Below the pieces are notes generated by a model that made no database searches, had not been told where the DNA came from, and saw only the letters and a program-made list of their open reading frames with translations. A DNA stretch of 64,000 nucleotides from Haliovirga abyssi (lineage in GTDB: Bacteria > Fusobacteriota > Fusobacteriia > Fusobacteriales > Haliovirgaceae), in the NCBI RefSeq assembly GCF_030295325.1, contig NZ_AP027059.1, forward strand, positions 2,042,637-2,106,636. The letters are read 5' to 3'. The translations under genes and the position numbers were made by a program. The number at the start of each line of letters is the position of its first letter. The stretch's first letter is position 1. Below are positions 9,109-16,686 of the stretch, one piece after another.

Positions 9109-9341
9109 ATTTATCTCCTTTTTTAGTTTAGAAACTGTTTAGCTGTGACAAATATAAAGATATACTTGCCACAGATTATTGAATTTTTTACAACTTAAAT
9201 TTAACAACCATGTCTTTCTGTATTATGAGCAAATACTCCGATTCCCACTCTTATATTAACCATATTTTCATCTATTCTATTTTCTACATACCTTATTTTT
9301 ATTTTAATTCATTTTTTTTATCTACTATTTTAAAATATACT

Positions 9342-9677
9342 TTATTTTTTACAAATAAAGTCATTTAATATATTTTCTACTTCTTTTTCATTTTTTCTCA
9401 ATATATTAACATAATATTTCTCTCGAGAATTTAATAATTTGATCTCTAACTTACTATTTTTTATATTATATTCTTTAATATCTTCCATTTTTATAAATAT
9501 TTCAGGTAAATATATTCCTTTATCATTTATAATTATTGATGAATTTTTATTCCTTTGAATAATTGTTAAAGGTATTAAATTTAAAATAGAAAAATGATTA
9601 ATAAAATATGTAAAACTAATTTTCAAATAAAATATCTTATATAAGCTAATTAAAACAGAAGCATAATATACATACAA
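9342..9677 (-). CDS. Small membrane protein, function unknown
   Basis: A 111-residue protein with hydrophobic stretches in the first 45 residues (roughly 5-20 and 27-40). A hydrophilic domain follows, with the pattern IIINDKGIYLP...IKMEDIKEYNIKNSKLEIKL, which resembles small bacterial PH-like membrane proteins. No family is firmly recognised. Its neighbours on both sides are pseudogenes, so it may itself be a remnant. The stretch at 9121-9341 holds no convincing gene, only a short open frame ending in VGIGVFAHNTERHGC. Confidence 0.4.
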   Translation of the reverse strand: MYVYYASVLISLYKIFYLKISFTYFINHFSILNLIPLTIIQRNKNSSIIINDKGIYLPEIFIKMEDIKEYNIKNSKLEIKLLNSREKYYVNILRKNEKEVENILNDFICKK

Positions 9678-9761
9678 AAGTATATTAAATACCGTTTCAT
9701 CTGAAAGAAAAAATATTTTTTTAATATTCCATCTTTTATCAGTTGTGAATATAATATAACT

Positions 9762-10137
9762 ATGATTTTTGCTTCACATATTCATGCTTATTATAAAGGT
9801 AAATGTGGAAACACTCCATATTATTATCACTGGTGGGGCTGGTGCAGAACTAGCAGGAACTGATAAAAAACATTATTTTTATCATTATTTAAAAGTTAAT
9901 GTAACTAAAAAAGGTATTAATTACGAATTAATAAAATTACACTCGCCAGATTATAATATTTTTGATAGAGTATTTTGGGCATTGTGGATATATTTATATG
10001 CATTTATTTCTATTAATGCTTGGAGTATTATTATTGTTATTGGATTAACTTATACTTTAATTATGTTTATTTATTCTGAACACTTTAAAAATTTTAAAGA
10101 TTTTATATATTTATTCCGTTGGAAAAATAAAAAGTAA
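9762..10137 (+). pseudogene. C-terminal remnant of a calcineurin-like metallophosphoesterase
   Basis: The frame from 9762 reads MIFASHIHAYYKGKCGNTPY, containing the HxH metal-binding motif typical of metallophosphoesterases (GHxH). It then goes out of frame. The next frame continues IITGGAGAELAGTDKK, the usual following motif, so a small indel near 9822 separates the two. The N-terminal metal sites are missing. After the domain come about 45 residues with one or two membrane segments, ending RWKNKK. This is one of the few plus-strand genes here and is clearly broken. Confidence 0.7.
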
Positions 10138-10140
10138 AAA

Positions 10141-10190
10141 ATAGAAGTAAAAAAGAACAAAATAATTTTTGTTCTTTTTTACTTCTATTT
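10141..10190. terminator. Bidirectional terminator between convergent genes
   Basis: A long stem pairs ATAGAAGTAAAAAAGAACAA with its near-perfect reverse complement around a short AT loop, with A/T tracts on both sides. It lies between the plus-strand metallophosphoesterase remnant and the minus-strand bcp gene. Confidence 0.85.
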
Positions 10191-10193
10191 AAA

Positions 10194-10664
10194 TTATCTA
10201 TTAAATTCTCTTATTTTTTCTAATACTTTTTCTGCATGTCCTTTTGGTTTTACTTTTTCCCATTTATACACAATTTTAAAATGTGGATCTATCAAAAGTG
10301 TAGTTCTCTCAGTTCCATGATACTCTCTTCCGTACATTTTTTTTAATTTCCATAATCCATATCCATTAATTACTTCCAAATTTTCATCACTTAAAAGTTC
10401 TATTCCTATTTCATGTTTTTTTATGAAATTTTTATGTTTTCTTGGCGAATCTTTACTTACTCCTATTATTACAGCTAACTCATTGTCAAACTCTCTTTTT
10501 AATTTTGTAAATTCTAAGGCTTCAGTTGTACAACCGGATGTATTATCTTTTGGATAAAAATATAACACTATCCATTTCCCTTTATAATCTTCTAATTTAA
10601 TCTCTACTCTATCTTGATTTGGCAAAATAAATTTTTTAACTTCTTCTTCTACTTTAACCCCCAT
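10194..10664 (-). CDS. bcp: Bcp-type peroxiredoxin (thiol peroxidase)
   Basis: A 156-residue cytoplasmic peroxiredoxin of the BCP/PrxQ group, which reduces H2O2 and organic peroxides. The peroxidatic Cys45 is in NTSGCTTEA. The downstream FPKD-like YFYPKD and GTERTTLLID blocks are conserved. The resolving Cys usually found five residues later is absent (SGCTTEALEF), so this should act as a 1-Cys enzyme reduced by an outside thiol. The start ATG has GGAGAGATT upstream. It lies downstream of the oxidative-defence operon but is separated from it by a terminator, so it is probably transcribed on its own. Confidence 0.92.
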   Translation of the reverse strand: MGVKVEEEVKKFILPNQDRVEIKLEDYKGKWIVLYFYPKDNTSGCTTEALEFTKLKREFDNELAVIIGVSKDSPRKHKNFIKKHEIGIELLSDENLEVINGYGLWKLKKMYGREYHGTERTTLLIDPHFKIVYKWEKVKPKGHAEKVLEKIREFNR

Positions 10665-10708
10665 TTAATCTCTCCTTTATAAAATTCATTTTTTCTTGTT
10701 AAAACTTA

Positions 10709-10740
10709 AATAAAAGGCCTATATTATCTAGGCCTTTTAT
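10709..10740 (-). terminator. Terminator after the flavodiiron protein gene
   Basis: AAAAGGCCT and AGGCCTTTT form a strong 9-bp stem with T/A tracts on both sides, just past the flavodiiron stop codon. It closes the oxidative-defence operon. Confidence 0.85.
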
Positions 10741-11904
10741 TTATAATAATTTTTTCAACTCTTCTTTTAATTCTTCTAAATTTTCTTCACTTGGTATATA
10801 TAATAATCTCTTGCTTAACTTTATATCAAATTTAGAATCAGATAAATATTGTTCTATCTGAGCTACACTTTGACCTCCCCATCCATAAGAACCAAAAGCT
10901 ATTGCTTTCCTATTTTTAGGTGTAAGCCCTTTCAAATATGTAAGAAATGAAGCTACTGTAGGTAACATATTATTATTTAAAGTAGGAGATCCTACACAAA
11001 TATATTCTACATCTAAAACTTCAGTTATAATATCTGAAATATGATTATTTTGTAAATTTTTCATAGAAGTCATATATCCCTTTTCTTCAAAAGCATCTTG
11101 CAGTGCATATGCCATTTTTTTTGTAGAACCCCACATTGTATCATATACAATCAAAGCTTTTTTCCCTACAATATTTGAAGACCATTTTACATAACTATCT
11201 ATTATCTCTTTTACATGTTTTCTAAATATCAATCCATGACTTGGTGCTATCATCTCTATATCTAATCCTGAAGCTTCTTTTAATTCTCTTCCAACTTGCA
11301 TTCCATATGACATTACAATATTAGCATAATATTTTTTTGCTTCTTCTATTATAATTTCACTAGGAAATTCATCATCAAATCTTTCAGAACTAGCTATATG
11401 TTGTCCAAAAGAATCATTAGAGAATAAAATCTTTTCTTCTGGCATATATCCTACCATATTATCAGGCCAATGTACCATTGGTGTAAGAATAAATTCTATA
11501 CTTCTTTTTCCTAATTCAAGTTTATCACCAGTTGAAACTGTTTTTATATTCCAACTACTTGTGTCATAATGTTTAGCTAATCCTTTTGCTCCATTTGGTG
11601 CTGTTACTAGAGTAGCATTTTTAGCTATCTCCATTACACGAGGCAATCCTCCAGAATGGTCCATTTCTACATGATTAGATATTACATAATCAATTTTAGA
11701 TGGATCAACTATTGATGAAACTCTTTCTAATAATTCATCTACTAAATAATATTTTGTAGTATCAACCAAAGTTATTTTTTCATCTATTATTAAATAAGCA
11801 TTATAAGTTGTTCCTCTTTGAGTAAGGTATCCATGAAAATTTCTAATATCCCAATCAATTCCACCTACCCAATAAATGCCTTTTTTCATCTCAACGGCTT
11901 TCAT
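10741..11904 (-). CDS. Flavodiiron protein (O2/NO reductase)
   Basis: A 387-residue A-type flavoprotein. The N-terminal metallo-beta-lactamase-like domain (about 1-250) carries the diiron ligands in SNHVEMDHSGG and later His/Asp residues (HWPDNM, SNDSFGQH, PSHG). The C-terminal flavodoxin domain (about 255-387) has an FMN loop in VYDTMWGSTKKMA. It reduces O2 to water (or NO to N2O) in the cytoplasm using electrons from rubredoxin. Its start is only five bases past the rubredoxin stop, and its ribosome-binding site GAGGAGG lies inside the rubredoxin gene. The two are therefore translationally coupled partners. Confidence 0.95.
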   Translation of the reverse strand: MKAVEMKKGIYWVGGIDWDIRNFHGYLTQRGTTYNAYLIIDEKITLVDTTKYYLVDELLERVSSIVDPSKIDYVISNHVEMDHSGGLPRVMEIAKNATLVTAPNGAKGLAKHYDTSSWNIKTVSTGDKLELGKRSIEFILTPMVHWPDNMVGYMPEEKILFSNDSFGQHIASSERFDDEFPSEIIIEEAKKYYANIVMSYGMQVGRELKEASGLDIEMIAPSHGLIFRKHVKEIIDSYVKWSSNIVGKKALIVYDTMWGSTKKMAYALQDAFEEKGYMTSMKNLQNNHISDIITEVLDVEYICVGSPTLNNNMLPTVASFLTYLKGLTPKNRKAIAFGSYGWGGQSVAQIEQYLSDSKFDIKLSKRLLYIPSEENLEELKEELKKLL

Positions 11905-11909
11905 TATAT

Positions 11910-12068
11910 TTAAGCCTCCTCAAATTGGTCTTTATCTACTCCGCATACTGGACATACCCAATCTTCTGGTAAATTTTCAAATGCTGTACCTTCTGCTACT
12001 CCTGCATCTGCATCTCCTACTTCTGGGTCATACACATATCCACATACTACACATACATATTTTTTCAT
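11910..12068 (-). CDS. Rubredoxin
   Basis: A 52-residue one-iron electron carrier. Two CxxC pairs, CVVCGYVYD near the N-terminus and CPVCGVDKD near the C-terminus, bind the Fe(SCys)4 centre, and the [15 protein letters not shown] core is complete. It starts at the ATG at 12068 with AGGAGGAAATTA upstream. It passes electrons from an NADH:rubredoxin-type oxidoreductase (candidate at 13767) to the flavodiiron protein directly downstream, and possibly to rubrerythrin and superoxide reductase. Confidence 0.96.
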   Translation of the reverse strand: MKKYVCVVCGYVYDPEVGDADAGVAEGTAFENLPEDWVCPVCGVDKDQFEEA

Positions 12069-12171
12069 ATTAATTTCCTCCTGTTTTTAGTATTTGTATA
12101 TTATCATATTACTTTATAATTTAATGATACTCTATTATTGTATTGTAAATTATAAAATAAGTCAAGATATT

Positions 12172-12747
12172 TTAATAATTTTTTTCTTTTAATTCAAAAT
12201 AATCTCTTGGATGTAAACAAGCTGGACATTTTGCTGGTGCTTCCTCTCCTTCATAGACATACCCACAATTTCTACATTTCCATCTTACAACTTCTGATTT
12301 TTTAAATACTTTGTCATTTTCTATATTTTCTATTAATTTTTTATATCTTTCTTCATGTTCTTTTTCCACTTTTGATATTGCTTTATAAGCTTGTGCTACT
12401 TCTGCAAACCCCTCTTTTTCTGCCACTCTTGCAAATTCAGGGTATAATTCTGTCCACTCTTCATTTTCCCCTGCTGCTGCTGCTTTTAAATTTTCTAATG
12501 TTGTTCCAATTTTTCCTGCAGGATATGTAGCTGTTATTTCCAAATCTCCACCTTCTAAAAATTTAAAAAATCTTTTAGCATGTTCTTTTTCATTATCTGC
12601 AGTTTCTATAAATATAGCTTCTATTTGTTTATAACCATCTTTTTTCGCCTGTGATGCAAAATATGTATATCTATTTCTTGCTTGTGATTCTCCAGCGAAT
12701 GATTTTAATAGATTTTTCTCTGTTTCAGTCCCTTTTAAACTTTTCAT
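12172..12747 (-). CDS. rbr: Rubrerythrin (peroxide reductase)
   Basis: A 191-residue protein. The N-terminal ferritin-like four-helix domain (about 1-145) carries diiron ligands in SFAGESQARNRY, ETADNEKEHAKRFF and KVEKEHEERY. The C-terminal rubredoxin domain has CRNCGYVYEG and CPACLHPRDYF. It reduces H2O2 to water in anaerobes. Its start follows the ferritin stop by about 24 bp. About 100 bp separate it from rubredoxin; no clear terminator lies between them, so read-through into rubredoxin and the flavodiiron gene is likely, possibly with an internal promoter. Confidence 0.96.
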   Translation of the reverse strand: MKSLKGTETEKNLLKSFAGESQARNRYTYFASQAKKDGYKQIEAIFIETADNEKEHAKRFFKFLEGGDLEITATYPAGKIGTTLENLKAAAAGENEEWTELYPEFARVAEKEGFAEVAQAYKAISKVEKEHEERYKKLIENIENDKVFKKSEVVRWKCRNCGYVYEGEEAPAKCPACLHPRDYFELKEKNY

Positions 12748-12771
12748 TAATATCTACCCCCTAATATTTTT

Positions 12772-13281
12772 TTAAATGTTCAATGTAGGATCTACAAATA
12801 CTCTTTGTACTAATTCTTTATCTAACATAACTAATCCCATTTTATTATCTCCAATTAAATTCAATTGATCCAATATCTCATTTACATTAGCTTCTTCTTC
12901 TACTTGTTCCCCTACAAACCATTGTAAAAAGTTAACTGTAGCATAATCTTTTTCTTCTGTTGCTATAGACATCAATTCGTTTATATTTTTTGTTATATAT
13001 TCTTCATGACTTAATACTCCTTCAAATACATCTAATGGAGAAGTCCATTCTATAGCTGGTCTTTCTATTTGCTCTAATATTACTCTTCCGCCTCTTTCGT
13101 TTACATAATCAAACATTTTCATAGCATGTGACAACTCTTCTTGATATTGAATTTTTGTCCAATTTGCCATACCTTTTAATCCTGTTGCATTAAAATAAGC
13201 TGACATTGAAAGATATAAATATGAAGAATATATCTCTCTATTTATTTGTACGTTTAATACTTCTTCTACTCTTTTATTCAT
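12772..13281 (-). CDS. ftnA: Ferritin (iron storage)
   Basis: A 169-residue non-haem bacterial ferritin. The ferroxidase ligands are visible in INREIYSSYLYL (Glu), YQEELSHAMKMF (Glu-x-x-His), the LSHEE segment and the late helix EQVEEEANV. It oxidises and stores Fe(II) in a 24-mer in the cytoplasm, which limits Fenton chemistry. It sits between superoxide reductase and rubrerythrin with gaps of about 30 bp and is part of that operon. The gene symbol follows the closest family use (FtnA type). Confidence 0.93.
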   Translation of the reverse strand: MNKRVEEVLNVQINREIYSSYLYLSMSAYFNATGLKGMANWTKIQYQEELSHAMKMFDYVNERGGRVILEQIERPAIEWTSPLDVFEGVLSHEEYITKNINELMSIATEEKDYATVNFLQWFVGEQVEEEANVNEILDQLNLIGDNKMGLVMLDKELVQRVFVDPTLNI

Positions 13282-13313
13282 TTTTCTCTTTCTCCTTTTT
13301 TAATTTTATTTTT

Positions 13314-13694
13314 TTACCCTTTCCACAATCCGTGTAAAGTACAATATTCTCTTGCTGATACAGCTTTTCCTTTTTCTACATAAAATATAGCCTCTGGAGC
13401 ATCCCCAGGATTTAAAAATTCTCTATATGCTTTTCCATCTATTAATAATTCTATCCATTCTATATAATGTTCTTCCGTCATTGGATGTGCTGTAGTTTCT
13501 CCCACTTTTACTTTATACCCATTTTCTAATTCTTCTATAAATGGTACATGTTTTTCAGTTGAAGAATCTGCCATCTTTTCTTCCTGTAATACCATTGGTT
13601 TTCCACAACAAACTAATTCTCCTGCTCCACCATGTAACACCTCTACAATATTTCCACATACTTCACATTTGTACACTTCTAATTTCTTTGCCAT
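13314..13694 (-). CDS. dfx: Desulfoferrodoxin (2Fe superoxide reductase)
   Basis: A 126-residue class I superoxide reductase. The N-terminal desulforedoxin-like centre I is complete (Cys10, Cys13, Cys29, Cys30). The catalytic domain has the Glu48-Lys49-His50 motif (STEKHVPFI) and the C-terminal ligands Cys118 and His121 in EYCTLHGLW. It reduces superoxide to H2O2 without making O2, supplying substrate to rubrerythrin next door. It follows the flavin oxidoreductase gene by 72 bp, with a GGGAGGTAG ribosome-binding site. A weak 5-bp hairpin in that gap could be an attenuator but is not convincing. Confidence 0.96.
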   Translation of the reverse strand: MAKKLEVYKCEVCGNIVEVLHGGAGELVCCGKPMVLQEEKMADSSTEKHVPFIEELENGYKVKVGETTAHPMTEEHYIEWIELLIDGKAYREFLNPGDAPEAIFYVEKGKAVSAREYCTLHGLWKG

Positions 13695-13766
13695 TTCTAA
13701 CTACCTCCCCTGTTTTTATTAGTTCTCTTATGAACTTTTATAATTTTATTTTTTCATTCAACTTAT

Positions 13767-14954
13767 TTATTTTTCAAAAATCAATTTTATCGTTTCCTCT
13801 TTTGTCATCTTATTTTTTATACATCCCATTAACTTATTACTATTTTTTGTATCTCCTACAAATATTCCACCTACTACTCTATCATCTTCAAAATAAAGAT
13901 TTTTATATTCATTTTTTTCTCTGTTTTCATATCTTTTATATTCACAATCTGGTTCGCTATCATCTAAAACTTTTCCTATTGAATATATCTTTGTATTTAT
14001 TCCTGAAAAGTTTATTGCTTGTGATTCTTCTTTATATTCTATATTTTCTTCAAATATATTTTCTCCAGCTATTTTCCCTTGTTTCATTCCTACTATCCAT
14101 ATCCCTGCAATTTTACCATTATGCTCTGCGCAATCTCCTGCTGCAAGTATATCTTTATCGCTAGTTTGCATATATCCATTTACTACAATACCTCTGTTTG
14201 TATTTAGTCCAGCATCTTTTGCTAACTCTATATTAGGCCTTACTCCTGCTGATATTACTACAATATCCGTATCTATAATAGTTCCATTATCTAATTTTAC
14301 TCCTGTTACTTTTTCATATCCTAATATCTCTTTTATAAAATCTCCAATATAAGTTTTGATATTTTCTTTTTCAATTGCAGCTTTTAATATTTCGCTCCCT
14401 TTTCCATCTAACTGTCTTGGCATAATTCTACTTGCGACCTCTATTATTGACACATCTAATCCAAATTTTTTCATTCCCCAAGCTGCCTCAAGTCCTAATA
14501 CTCCACCACCAATAACTACTGCTTTTTTAGAATTCAACATATCTTCTTTTAAATTTTTCACATCATCTAATGTTCTTAATGTATGTACATTTTTAATATC
14601 TTTATTCTTTATTGGTGGAATAAAACTACTGCTTCCAGTTGCTAAAATTAATTTATCATATTTTAGAATTTCTCCATTATCTAGTTCTATATTTTTATCT
14701 TTTTTATTAATTTTCTTTACTTCAGTATTTGTAAAATTTAAAACATTGTTATCTTTATACCACTTTTCATCTTTTACATAAAATTTATTTTTAAATTCTT
14801 TTTCTAAAACATACCTAAGGATTGTTGGCCTATAATATGTATTATAGTTCTCTTTTGACAATAATTTTATTTCATAATCTTTATTTTTTTTTCTAATTGT
14901 TTCTGCTGCTGATATTCCAGCTATTCCATTTCCAATTATTATTATCTTTTTCAT
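13767..14954 (-). CDS. NADH:rubredoxin oxidoreductase-like flavoprotein
   Basis: A 395-residue FAD/NAD(P) pyridine-nucleotide oxidoreductase. The FAD-binding GNGIAGISAAE is at the N-terminus, a second dinucleotide fold GGGVLGLEAAW lies near residue 150, and the ATG-like LILATGSSS and the AAGDCAE FAD site are present. It lacks the redox CxxxxC of disulfide reductases, which fits the NADH:rubredoxin reductase group. It is the first gene after the PerR-like operator, followed by superoxide reductase, ferritin, rubrerythrin, rubredoxin and the flavodiiron protein. Supplying electrons to that chain is the likely role; the partner is inferred from context. Confidence 0.85.
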   Translation of the reverse strand: MKKIIIIGNGIAGISAAETIRKKNKDYEIKLLSKENYNTYYRPTILRYVLEKEFKNKFYVKDEKWYKDNNVLNFTNTEVKKINKKDKNIELDNGEILKYDKLILATGSSSFIPPIKNKDIKNVHTLRTLDDVKNLKEDMLNSKKAVVIGGGVLGLEAAWGMKKFGLDVSIIEVASRIMPRQLDGKGSEILKAAIEKENIKTYIGDFIKEILGYEKVTGVKLDNGTIIDTDIVVISAGVRPNIELAKDAGLNTNRGIVVNGYMQTSDKDILAAGDCAEHNGKIAGIWIVGMKQGKIAGENIFEENIEYKEESQAINFSGINTKIYSIGKVLDDSEPDCEYKRYENREKNEYKNLYFEDDRVVGGIFVGDTKNSNKLMGCIKNKMTKEETIKLIFEK

Positions 14955-15012
14955 TTTACCTCCAGTTTTAAACTTTTATTTTATCTCTGCTCTCTCCGGA
15001 ATAAAAATTACT

Positions 15013-15063
15013 AATTTGTAATGATTACAAATTTATTATACATCTTTTCTTATTGTTTGTCAA
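15013..15063 (-). promoter_or_regulatory. Sigma-70 promoter with PerR/Fur-type operator
   Basis: On the minus strand TTGACA (15058-15063) and TATAAT (15035-15040) are 17 bp apart, an ideal promoter. Directly downstream of the -10 lies a perfect palindrome (15013-15033) with half-site AATTTGTAAT around a central base. It matches the form of PerR boxes (TTATAAT-N-ATTATAA). It controls the detoxification operon that starts at 14954, so peroxide-responsive repression is likely. Confidence 0.8.
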
Positions 15064-15117
15064 CTGTTTCTTTTCATTCTTTATTGGAATAATAAAAAAA
15101 TAAGCTATGCTTTAATA

Positions 15118-15638
15118 TGTACCCTTTGTCAAGTACTTTAAAAAAAGTAGTTAAGCTGATTTATTTTCTAAAGTCATTTTTATCTGTCTCGCTCCCTTTT
15201 GTCTCCCTTTGAATTCATATGCTTTTATAATTAAATCTCTTGCTTTTTCATCTTCTAATTCTTGATTACTTTTATTTGTTTTTGAAGTTTCAGACAAATA
15301 TTTATAATAACTTATTCTAAATATTTCTGCAACTTCACATAAATATTTTATAATATTTTTTACACCACTTGTTTCTATTGCATCTTTGATTATAACAAAC
15401 TTTTCTGATGGCGATAATTCAATTAATTTACCGTTCACCTCTCTTTCTCGCACGTCTAGCTTTTTTTAGCAAATCAATCTCCGCTTGAAGATAATCATTT
15501 TTCACTTGAAGCCTTTCATATTTCTCCTCTAAAGATAGCTCTCTTTCTAAAGGTCATCCAGAGTTCTCTTTTCTTCTATCATCTTTAACCCTAATACTCC
15601 TTGCTCTTTATAGGCATGTCTCCATCTTATAGGGTACA
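15118..15638 (-). mobile_element. Internally deleted IS3-family (IS150-like) remnant
   Basis: TGTACCCT (15118-15125) and AGGGTACA (15631-15638) are inverted ends about 520 bp apart. Between them are pieces of both reading frames of an IS3-type element on the minus strand. A broken orfA is readable with shifts as RWRHAYKEQGVLGLKMIEEK, then a stop, then a coiled-coil-like KYERLQVKNDYLQAEIDLLK. The start of orfB follows. No full transposase remains and no target duplication is obvious. Confidence 0.7.
15151..15453 (-). pseudogene. IS3-family transposase orfB, N-terminal fragment
   Basis: A 100-codon open frame with the IS150 OrfB start pattern: FVIIKDAIETSGVKNIIKYLCEVAEI, then ISYYKYL (the usual SRSGYYRW position), and at the end KGARQIKMTLE (normally the YGxRRIxxxL block). 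The DDE catalytic core is missing, so it cannot transpose. It lies in the 520-bp remnant described for 15118-15638. Confidence 0.8.
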
Positions 15639-15680
15639 GTATATAATTTTCTGAATAAATTTATACTTTTCTATTAAATA

Positions 15681-15714
15681 AAGAGCAAAGATAGAAATAC
15701 CTTTGCTCTTTTTT
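15681..15714 (-). terminator. Terminator of substrate-binding protein copy 1
   Basis: AAGAGCAAAG pairs with CTTTGCTCTT across a 10-base loop, with T runs outside. The same stem recurs after copies 2 and 3. Confidence 0.85.
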
Positions 15715-15725
15715 AATCTTATCTA

Positions 15726-16469
15726 TTAATATTTTCCGCTTCTTAAATCTTTTACCATCTTATCATATTCTCCGCTATCCTTTAACATTTTAAACCCTTT
15801 ATCAAATTTTTTCATAAGATTTTTACTTTTAGATAATTGTTTTGGTAAAATTAAGTATGAACCACTTGTATCTAATGGCTTTTTATTATAAAGAAACTGT
15901 TTTTGTTGCTCTTTTGTAAAATTATCTCTTATTAATTTTAATCCTACATCTAAATCACAAATAAAAATATTTACTCTTTTTGAAAATAATTTCTTAAATC
16001 CTTGTAAATCTGTTGGAGCTAAATCTAATTTTTTACCTATATTTTCAAAAATTTTTACAGAAGAATATCCTAAAGTCCCTCCAATTCTTTTACTTTTTAA
16101 ATCTTCTAATTTATTCCAAGTGAAATCGTTTCCCTTCATAAAAAAAAGAACTGTTTTCCCCACTACTATCGACTCTTCACTATAATAAAAATATTTTTCT
16201 CTTTTCGCTGATTTATTCCAGCAATTAGAACCATTATATTTCCCTCTTTGAGCTAATATAAACGCTCTTTTCCAAGGAAAAAATTTATATTCTACATTTA
16301 CTCCTACTTTTGCAAATGCTCTTGTTACCACATCATTTGCAAATCCATATCCTTTTAATTTTTCCCCTGTATATGGTTCCCATTCACCAGTTGTTAATGT
16401 TATCGTCTCTCCAAAACTCATAACACTCAAAACTAACACCATAAATAAAACTAAATACCTTCTTTTCAT
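15726..16469 (-). CDS. Solute-binding protein family 3, copy 1 (divergent)
   Basis: A 247-residue secreted protein with a signal peptide (MKRRYLVLFMVLVLSVMSFG) and a family 3 extracellular solute-binding domain (amino-acid-type, PF00497). Conserved blocks are GEWEPYTGEKLKGYGF, KFFPWKRAFILAQRG, the LEDLKSKRIGGTLGYS hinge and the C-terminal DSGEYDKMVKDL. No permease or ATPase is nearby, so transport partners lie elsewhere or it works as a sensor-type binding protein. It differs from copies 2 and 3 around the ligand cleft (SNCWNKSAKREKYFYYSEES instead of the shared SWGKVGDRENYFYFS), so its ligand is probably different. It has its own terminator. Confidence 0.85.
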   Translation of the reverse strand: MKRRYLVLFMVLVLSVMSFGETITLTTGEWEPYTGEKLKGYGFANDVVTRAFAKVGVNVEYKFFPWKRAFILAQRGKYNGSNCWNKSAKREKYFYYSEESIVVGKTVLFFMKGNDFTWNKLEDLKSKRIGGTLGYSSVKIFENIGKKLDLAPTDLQGFKKLFSKRVNIFICDLDVGLKLIRDNFTKEQQKQFLYNKKPLDTSGSYLILPKQLSKSKNLMKKFDKGFKMLKDSGEYDKMVKDLRSGKY

Positions 16470-16500
16470 TGTAATCTCCTCCTTTTTTTCAGAAAATTAT

Positions 16501-16540
16501 ATTATAAATTCATCTGTAATTATAATATACTACAAAAAAT
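16501..16540 (-). promoter_or_regulatory. Conserved upstream region of binding-protein copy 1
   Basis: A TATAAT box (minus strand, 16501-16506) lies 31 bases before the start codon, followed by AAGGAGGAGATTACA. The whole block back to about 16560 is nearly identical upstream of copies 2 and 3. The -35 is not clear. Confidence 0.5.
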
Positions 16541-16686
16541 ACATTTTCCTTTTTTTTAGAGTTATTTTTTTATTCTTAGATTACAATTCAAATTTTAAAA
16601 AATTTAAACTACAAGATTACATTAGAAGAAAAATAAACTTTAGAAAAACATTTATTATTTTACAAAATGAAACATAGCTTATTTTT

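Noticed and set aside
9180-9341. Short frame ending VGIGVFAHNTERHGC as a second peptide precursor
   Set aside because: Only about 20-35 codons, no ribosome-binding site, no modification gene near, and inside a region of decayed genes.
12100-12160. Second PerR box upstream of rubredoxin
   Set aside because: TTATAATTTA and TAAATTATAA are inverted but 25 bp apart and mostly AT; not a convincing 7-1-7 box.
13719-13740. Attenuator hairpin between the oxidoreductase and superoxide reductase genes
   Set aside because: Only a 5-bp stem (AGTTC/GAACT) with no T-run in the right place.
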